Shown here: positions 57,178 to 64,000 of the stretch, piece by piece
Layout: each line of letters begins with the position of its first letter
Numbering within the stretch: position 1 is the stretch's first letter
NCBI GenBank assembly: GCA_024734555.1
Contig: JANPWX010000073.1
Coordinates: 2,572,315 to 2,636,314, forward strand
Source: Trochalopteron elliotii
Taxonomy: Eukaryota > Chordata > Aves > Passeriformes > Leiothrichidae
Direction of reading: 5' to 3'
DNA length: 64,000 bases
Made by a program: the position numbers and the translations under genes
The notes under the pieces: model-generated
What the model was told of the DNA's origin: nothing
The model's database searches: none
The model's input: the letters and a program-made list of their open reading frames with translations, nothing else

Positions 57178-59190
57178 GTAAGTGTAGAGATGTAAAAGAA
57201 AATTCCTGCTCTTTATCTCCAGGTGTATTTTCTGAAGTCCTTGGGAGATTTTTCAGGAGCTTCACCATGTTCTGGTAACAGTGGCTCTTAATCACAAGCT
57301 TTATCATTTGCCTTTGGCAAGAATGCTCAATTCTTTCCATTTGAATGTGGGACCTTGCCTTATTGCCTCAGGGAAGTGTTACTGTAATGCATGTCACTTG
57401 AGGCTAATTCAACCTGCCACTTGGAAAATGCCCTTGGTGCAGATTGTGGCAGTGCATCATTATCTCAAGGTATTTTTCATCAGAGGCAGACTGCATCTGT
57501 TCTGTATGGTCTGTGTGGCCCAACAGTTTATTTTAGGTTAGCGTGTGAGGTGGGGTCTTTTTTACCTATAAAGCTGTGATTGCTTCAGATTCCAGCTGTG
57601 TGATAAAAGTCTTTCTCTCATGTCATACCAAAGCAGCCCTAGACATCACAAGGTGTAAATGAACAGCAGCTTGAACTAATCAGTGTTGACACTGCTCTGT
57701 TGCTGTTCCTGCACTTGAACAGTTCTGCTTCCTCCCAAGCTCTAATGCCCAAGTTTCCTGCCTGGATCTCGAGCTGCAACGAGGGTTTGATGTGGCTAAA
57801 AACACATGGGAAAGAAGCCTTCGTTCAGCTGAAAGCTCTCTGAACCAGGCACTTACGCAGTCCTGGCTCTAGGATGGACCTGGGGACATGTGACAGGGAG
57901 AGGAAGGAGGTGAGGGAAGGGTGGGATTGTGGCAGCTCCAATTAAAATCAGCTTACATCATAACACAGCCATGCTTGTAAGGTTCTGAAAATGATAACCC
58001 AGTGGTTTCAGCAAGATACAGTTGTGAGCATAGGATATGATAATCAGGGGAACTATGGCTTTGGAATTTCCTTCCTCCACTGTTTTCTAGTACATCATTT
58101 TGGTACACATCAGAAACGCTGAAGATCACACACCTCAACCTTTCCACCCTTGAAAAAGGAAAAAGATATGAAGGCTTGATTAATTTCTTTTATGAGGTTT
58201 GGTTGCTGTATGTCACTAGAAGCAGATCAGGCAGAGGGGAAAACAAAGAAAACATTTTTGTAAGCAGTAGGGAATTTTTCCCTTTGAAAAAGAGCTAAAA
58301 CTTCATTAACATTTCAGCCAGCTTTAAATTAAAATTTGCATCTGAAAATAATCTATAATGTGTTTTGAGTGCCAATGAGTCACATCAGGGCAGTATCAGC
58401 ACAAGTTTCTTGTGTGTACAGCTTGTGATGTGGCTCCTGTACCATCAGTCACAGTGCTGCTTGTTACACTCATGCTGGTGTGAGGATGCCCATGGAATTA
58501 ACACTTGGTCTGGTGCTGATCACATAAAGCCACGTGGCTGGCTGGGGCAAACTGAATGGAGCAGATGACTGCTGGGTCCTGAATTCTTCACCTGCTTTGT
58601 GTGCAGGCTAGCTTGGCCTAGGGCTTTTTACCAAGACTAGTCCTATTCCATTCCATTGCAATAGGTCTGTTTACACCAAAAGACATTTCTCTTGTAACAT
58701 TTCTGTAGGACAGGCCCTTTGAACATGCCACCAGAGTGATTGGGTCATCTTTCACCCATACCTATGCCACTGAATAGTGACACTTAGATTTTTCTGCCCC
58801 ACTGGGCACAAGTCATTGAGTTTGATGTTGGGAAGAGGAGAGGTGAGAAGTGAAGCTAGCAGCTCTGCTGTGCAGGCAGGAGAAATGGATTGCTCTGTAT
58901 CCCTAGGTTTTGCACATATGAGAGGGTGTAGGCATCTGCAGCATGCAACCTGAAATGGTTTTTTTTTCTGCAAGGTTTTTATGCCAAATCTGCATGGATT
59001 AGATTTGTAGCTGTCCTGAGCAGTTGATACCCCAACTGCAGAGCCTTTGGAGAAAAACACTTTGCTGATTGTATCATGCTTTTGGTAGGGCATGTGTTGG
59101 AGTTCCTGACAATTGTTTCTAAAGCGTTTTCCTTCATGTAAGGTCTCAAAAAATAATGTTCTCCTCTTTTCTTTTCCTCTCTCTCCTCAG
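57178..59190. other. noncoding stretch, no gene recognised
   Basis: Unique DNA with overlapping short open frames on both strands, the longest 113 codons at 58752-59093 minus. None is recognisable. Confidence 0.5.
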
Positions 59191-59312
59191 GGAACTAGAG
59201 GTCTTGACGCATCCTTTACATCCTGCATTTATTCTGACCACAGTCCCTCCCTGTTCTCACGAGCGGAGCTCAGCCCTGCTTCCCTTCCTGTTGATTCCCA
59301 GTCAGCTACATG
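59191..59312 (+). other. best candidate exon, 122 bases
   Basis: This is the strongest splice pair seen. A 20-base C/T-rich tract ends in an acceptor (cttttcctctctctcctcag), and the donor is consensus (ATG followed by gtaagttt). The enclosed 122 bases are a typical vertebrate exon length and more GC-rich than their flanks. Two of the three frames are open. Phase 0 gives a Ser-rich peptide that includes SLFSRAELSPASLPVDSQSA. The other open frame begins at the second base with ELEVLTHPLHPAF. Neither is a domain I can name, so it could equally be a long noncoding RNA exon. The internal CpGs (gacgca, gagcgg, cacgag) fit sequence under constraint. Confidence 0.35.
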
Positions 59313-59599
59313 GTAAGTTTTCATTATCTCTAGACTTGTTGCCACGAGGTAAAACTCTGGCAGACTCTCTCTAAAATCCATTAGCACTGGGCATTGAGGG
59401 CAGAGCACTTCATGCCCATCAGAGATCAGTTGTATTCCAGGCTGGCTGCAAGGAAAGGAAGATAGTATTGAATTAGCATTGGAGCTGAACTTCAGCATAG
59501 ATTGTTATAGGAATAAAATATGAAGTAAAATATGTGACAGAATTAAATCCGTCAGTTCTAATAAAAGAAACAGAAGAAAGCAAAGAAATATTGGACCCT
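59313..59599. other. noncoding flank of exon candidate
   Basis: Putative intron start and following unique DNA. No gene is recognised. Confidence 0.45.
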
Positions 59600-59915
59600 T
59601 AAATCCCATTAACCAGGCCAGAGAGAGAATGCGTTAAAAGGAAGCTGCACTGTATCTTTTTTCATTGTTTGATGAAATAATCTTTTTCACCCTTTAAGTA
59701 GTGTGTTTAAAACTCCTAGTATTTCTGAAACAAAGAGAATATACAGCCACCGAGCTAGCTGGTTTTTATACCTTCCTTTCTGAGTATTGTCCTTCAGTGC
59801 AATACAGAGCCATTTCTTTGTTCTCACAAGCTAGCAGTTAAATTGTATGTAAATGTATGCAAATTAGATGCTGTCTAATAAAGAGAGTCATTAGATGGAA
59901 GAAATATTTAGTTTA
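59600..59915. promoter_or_regulatory. candidate CNE with perfect octamer
   Basis: The block reads like developmental regulatory DNA. It has a perfect POU octamer, atgcaaat (59857-59864), set in tgtatgcaaattagatgc. It also has tttgatgaaataatc, tgtctaataaagag and cccattaacc words, and no simple repeats. Nothing in it is coding. Proximity to the exon candidate at 59191 may be coincidental. Confidence 0.35.
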
Positions 59916-62560
59916 GGGGGAAAAAAGAGAAGAAAGCAGGTGTATTTTGCAATAGAAAAATGTAAGATTGCAAAAGCCCCTCAAACTTTGGGTGAAGGCT
60001 TTTTATAAAGCCATTAAAATATTTTCTAAAAGGCTTGCCCTACTCTTGGTCCTATTTTTTGTGTGGTTTTTTTATGTATGTACACTTCTGTGTTCCTAAA
60101 ACTCACTGACTGTGCTATACACACAGACATGTAAGTATTGCATTCGTAAGTATTTTATTTCTTTAAATCATGTAGCTATGAATTTACACACACATACCTT
60201 GTACTAGGGTGTGTTTTCTGCTGAGTAGATAGACGTGGAATTCATGTGGTAAATTTTATTTTCATAGATAGATTTATTCATTATATAGTCTGACTGGATA
60301 CCTTTTCTCACTAAATCATCTTCCTCCATTTTATCAACCCTCTCCTCAACAATTTTAAAGCTTTATTTTTTTTTCCCCATTTTATTTATTCACCAGATCT
60401 CAGTGCCAGATGCATTTCCATTCTTTGACTTGCATTTTCTGCCAAGTTATCCCTTTTGAGGTATGGACCTGATTTAAGCCTGAAGCAGCAGTGACCTTTC
60501 TAAACATGAAGTTGCAGCTTTACTGTCAGGTGTCATAACACTAAAATGCTCAGAATGTGAAGCTTTGTGCCATCCAAAACTGGAGATTCCACACCCATGG
60601 ATTTAGCACTTGTATCCATCTAGGTTCTGAAAGATTTAAAATAGATGAACCTTATTTTCTTGCCACTACTAAGGAGATGAAATTTGAGACTTTTCTCTCT
60701 CTACCTTTTCAATTTCTGCTCCTGCTCTTTCAGCACTTCTGTTTGAGTGGACCAGTATACAAAGGTGATATGGCTCAATTATCTTGAAGTCATTTTTGTA
60801 TTTTGTTTCTGATGGTCAGTTGGCATGGTTTCAGGCAGAGACAATAGCTGTATGTCAACTTGCCTATTTTTTCTGTTGCAGTTTTGCAAGTCTGGAAGTC
60901 TAAAGACATATATGTATATGTGTATAAAATATATGTATATAAAAATAATGTTGTTTAAATATTTACATATAAAGCCAAAGGATTGGCTTTCTTCCCAGAA
61001 TTACTGGAACTACCTTCCCCAGGAACATTTGGACTTGAGAAATCTCTACAACAACACTTTTTTACTGAAACTAAACAACTTGTGAAGTGAGTAACTAGCT
61101 CTGCACCCTTTGTTGTTCATATGGGTTCTTTAGCTTAGGATGATGGGGAGACCTCTCTGCATGGGCAGTTCATTTCCAGCCAATTACAAATAGATTATCT
61201 TTTATTGCCATTTCCACCCCTCAGTTTCTCAAAGGCTTATTTCATGAGAAAGATCTTATGGGGGAAGCTTGGACAGAGTGGGAGTATTTTTGCCACAGTT
61301 CTAGGAGAGGTCCATGCTGTATGCTGCATCTGAGCAGTGTGTGCAGTCTGAGCACTGCATCCCTTTCTGGAGAGCTAAAGAGCAGTCAGGCTGATCACTC
61401 AGAACAAGCTGCCCAGTGTCCCCACCACCCTGGCTGAGCAGTCAGCAGAGAAGCCATAACGTGTCTGGTACCCAGTGGGAAATGTAGGCAGGGTGATTAC
61501 AGGGGCATGGTGAAGGTTTGGCAGTGGATATTTCAGGTACTCATGAAGGCATTATAGAACATGTAAGTTGAAGATTGTGAGGAGTGCAAAGGAAATCTGA
61601 GCTGTAATATAAGGATGCTCAAGAGAGATGAGGTTGAAATGAGGAGTAACATGGGATATACTGGTGACTAGGAGGGATGAGGCCACGTTAGGAAGCAGAA
61701 AATGTTGGTGGTTTACTGACTCACTTGAGGAACCACTCTTCTAGGCTGTCTGGCATTGAAAGTCCATGAGAACAGAGTCATTAGTGATGCAGGCATTTAA
61801 CGTGGATGTTTTCACAGAGTTTGCAATCTAGGTAGATGTAGTTATGTACATTCTTCAGATTTTGGGAGGTGGTGGTTAATCCTGAAACCCCAATGGGGAG
61901 ATTTACGCCGGACATGGGACAGGCTAGCAAACAAAGTACCTTCTGTCTCTCACATTCTTGATCAGGTTGCAAAAAATATGTGTAGCTGAGTGATACTCAA
62001 ATGGGGGAAGAGTGTTGTAGGCTTAGGGGCAGGGATCTGATTAATTCCATATTCCTTCCCATGCTTCCTGTGGTCTGGAATAATTGTTCAGGGCAGGAGA
62101 GAATTCAGTGCCTGCCTACTTTTGAGGATATGCATCTTGCTACCTTATCTATCTCAACAATAACAATAATAGAGCTTTCCTACTCTTGGAGTACATTGCA
62201 AGCATATATATGCATTAAAAGATGTGAGACTTCTGTATCCTGTGATGATGAATCCAATAGCAGTACTCTAGACAGATATGGGAACCAAACCCCCAATGCA
62301 TCAGACCAGGCATCCATCCTGTTAATGTCTCCAGCTTCAGCAGTGGGAGGCACAAGAAATCCTAAGTTGTAATAGTGGAACAACTAATTTTTTTTCACTA
62401 GTGATCTTGATAGCAAATGAGAATTTTTAAAGCTGTACCTCTCAGGAGCTTGTGCATCTTTAAAGGAATAGTTTTAAGAAATAAAATATGCCACACTAAA
62501 CTAATCCTAGAGCTAACGAACAGGCATTGGGACTAGCAGCTTTTGCTATTACCTACTGCT
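59916..62560. other. noncoding stretch, no gene recognised
   Basis: Unique DNA. A good acceptor (ttttttctgttgcag) ends near 60881 but no fitting donor follows. A tata/tgta-rich run lies near 60910-60960. A 123-codon open frame at 62001-62372 has no recognisable feature. Confidence 0.55.
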
Positions 62561-62582
62561 TATTATTGTTATTATTATTATT
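62561..62582 (+). repeat. (TTA)n-type microsatellite
   Basis: Short tattatt/gttatt trinucleotide run directly before the 25-base tandem repeat. Confidence 0.85.
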
Positions 62583-62587
62583 TCTTT

Positions 62588-62662
62588 TTAATTATGCAAA
62601 GTGCTAATCAGTTTGATTATGCACAGTGCTAATCAGGTTAATTATGCAAAGTGCTAATCAGT
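62588..62662 (+). repeat. 25-base tandem repeat, three copies
   Basis: Three contiguous 25-base units (62588-62612, 62613-62637, 62638-62662) share the form ttaattatgcaaagtgctaa followed by tcagt. Units 1 and 3 are identical; unit 2 differs at three positions. Each unit holds an octamer-like word (ttatgcaaag, or ttatgcacag in unit 2), a homeodomain-like core (ttaatta, ttgatta in unit 2) and ctaatcag. It could be a neutral minisatellite or a cluster of binding sites. Confidence 0.95.
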
Positions 62663-63171
62663 TATTCTCTAAGCACACGAGGAGAGCAGAGGTGCTGGCA
62701 GTGAATGGTGGTTCTAGATGGGGGTAGTCACGGCAGTCATTCCTTATTAAAAGAGGAGTAGGTGAGATGATAGGGGTTTTTGCTTCCATTAAAAAGTAAA
62801 TTAAAAAAAAACCCAGAAAGCTGTGAGGGGGATAGTTCTAGTGGGGTAATTCTTCTTTCACAGCAAGGCAGACTTTTTTTCCAAGTCAGCTCATGCTGTT
62901 GGATAATTTCTGTAGTAGTTGGAGTGCAGCACTGATTTGGGAAAATGTATTGCAGGGAGTCTTTTAATGGCAAGGGTACAAGGTGCGCCCACTTAATAGG
63001 TCGAGGTGCATAACTAGAAAAATCACAAATTAAGGGAGTTTGGTCAATCTAACAGAGTCACCTTTTAAGCACTGGTAAGTGGGATAGTGATAATGTAACA
63101 TGGATGGCAGTAGCTCATCTATTATTATGGTTGAAGATCCTGTATGCGCATACAAAATGTGTTTCTTTCAG
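62663..63171. other. noncoding stretch, no gene recognised
   Basis: Unique DNA. A 78-codon minus frame is unrecognised. A 19-base segment near 63055-63073 lies between atctaacag and gtaagtgg, a probable chance pair. Confidence 0.5.
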
Positions 63172-63221
63172 TGCAATGCGTTTAAAAGCTGTAGGAATGC
63201 AGGGTGCCTTATCAGTGGAAG
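63172..63221 (+). other. candidate exon, 50 bases, cysteine-rich
   Basis: Acceptor aaaatgtgtttctttcag and donor GGAAG/gtatgtta enclose 50 bases. The frame beginning at the first base is open and reads CNAFKSCRNAGCLISGR, with three cysteines in 12 residues. That resembles part of a small disulfide-bonded extracellular domain, though I cannot assign one. The length is not a multiple of three, so inclusion would change phase. Chance is a serious alternative. Confidence 0.22.
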
Positions 63222-64000
63222 GTATGTTAGGCTGTGTTTTTCCTTCCCCTTTAGCACTAAATTAAAAACTAGAATTTTGTATTCCTGTAAAACAAGATCT
63301 GCTTTCACTAAGCTACGTTCTCTCGACAATTACAGAAGATTTAGTATGTCTATCTTTCTATGCTCAGTGTCTAATATCTAACCAGTATTCCTCATTTGAT
63401 TATGTTTCAGTATTGGTGTGGGATACATAAGCATTACTTTTTTCAGTTAGTAATGGAGATGACATTCCCAGGGCAGAAAGCTACTTGCTCCTGAAAGTCC
63501 TGGGTAAAGGATCTTATGAGATTTTTGAAGTCATTAAAACAAAAGACTGCTTCATATAAGATCATCAGTACTAGAAGGTTACTGCACCAGCAGTGCAGGA
63601 GAAATTTTTCTTGAAAAATTAAGCATTGAAAGTACTAACTTATGGGGAGTCATGACAATTTTTAAATTGTATTTAGGGTAGGAAGTAAAGCAAAACGTCA
63701 CTGATATATGGCTTAAACCAGAGCCTGAAAATTAATAATACTGCCTTCTTGGCTTTGTGACTACTCCACAAGACACTGATTCTTAAAACAAGTTTGCTAC
63801 CAAATATGTGGTCACAGATGTTCATTTATTCTTATAAATTGTTTCTGGTGTTAGAAATCTGGACAAATCGATGGTCCAGCATCAAGTCTAGTGCCTTAGA
63901 TCTGGAGGAGGAGAGTATGTGATGCCAATAGAAACTTAAGTGAGAGGGGGAGACACCAAGCACCAGTGTCCTGAGCCTCTGCATGCTTTACTGTCAAAGG
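63222..64000. other. noncoding stretch, no gene recognised
   Basis: Unique AT-rich DNA to the end of the window. No gene or repeat recognised. Confidence 0.6.

Noticed and set aside
62001..62372. 123-codon plus open frame
   Set aside because: Unremarkable composition, no splice sites at its edges, and overlapped by a minus frame. Likely chance.
1..64000. CRISPR arrays, operons, rRNA, intact tRNA genes, endogenous retroviruses with coding regions
   Set aside because: Looked for on both strands and not seen. The sequence is vertebrate nuclear DNA with no spaced direct-repeat arrays and no recognisable retroviral coding remnants.

Overview
The window looks like bird nuclear DNA, inside a very long intron or a gene-poor intergenic stretch. 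Three things point that way. Two truncated LINEs end in the avian CR1 3' signature, about 18517-18700 and 52478-52546. The sequence is AT-rich and mostly single-copy, with sparse and old repeats, as in bird genomes. Relics of ancient amniote repeats remain: MIR-type SINE pieces and palindromic elements also known from turtles and crocodilians. Nothing bacterial, viral or plasmid-like is visible. I cannot name the species or the host gene.

No complete protein-coding gene can be supported. The longest open frames (175 aa at 13670-14197 minus, 143 aa at 1971-2402 minus, 128 aa at 55132-55518 minus) have no recognisable domain and no gene structure. What can be listed is a set of candidate internal exons, each a good splice acceptor followed by a good donor. 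The best are 59191-59312, 28009-28083, 25186-25245, 43735-43842, 63172-63221 and a 27-base microexon at 57151-57177. Such pairs also arise by chance in any 64 kb of vertebrate DNA, so these are hypotheses to test with RNA data.

Layout. 1-15 kb: unique AT-rich DNA with poly-A and poly-T tracts, a 59-base-period duplication at 4595-4687, CNE-like DNA at 5225-5590 and 6225-6420, a tRNA-derived SINE head at 7718 and an L3-like tail at 8385. 15-30 kb: a MIR-like piece, a CR1 tail, a (TTTG)n tract, a possible CNE at 22740-23060, and a cluster of exon-like segments (25.1-28.1 kb) interleaved with two ancient palindromic repeats. 30.2-30.6 kb: a 400-base assembly gap inside a (CCCT)n tract, where the opposite strand is (GGGA)n. 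31-47 kb: further MIR pieces, a third palindromic relic, a near-perfect hairpin at 36804, CpG-retaining DNA at 43300-44590, a small open frame ending at a donor (45042-45143), and a recursive-splice-like junction at 46870/46871. 47-64 kb: a 12-base-period polypyrimidine repeat, a second CR1 tail, three CNE-like blocks (54.5, 55.3 and 59.7 kb), the best exon candidate, and a 25-base tandem repeat carrying octamer-like and homeodomain-like words.

Overall this reads as regulatory or intronic DNA, perhaps near a developmental or neuronal gene. No new molecular system is demonstrated. The most testable points are the exon candidates, the CNE-like blocks, the possible recursive splice site and the gap-flanking repeat.
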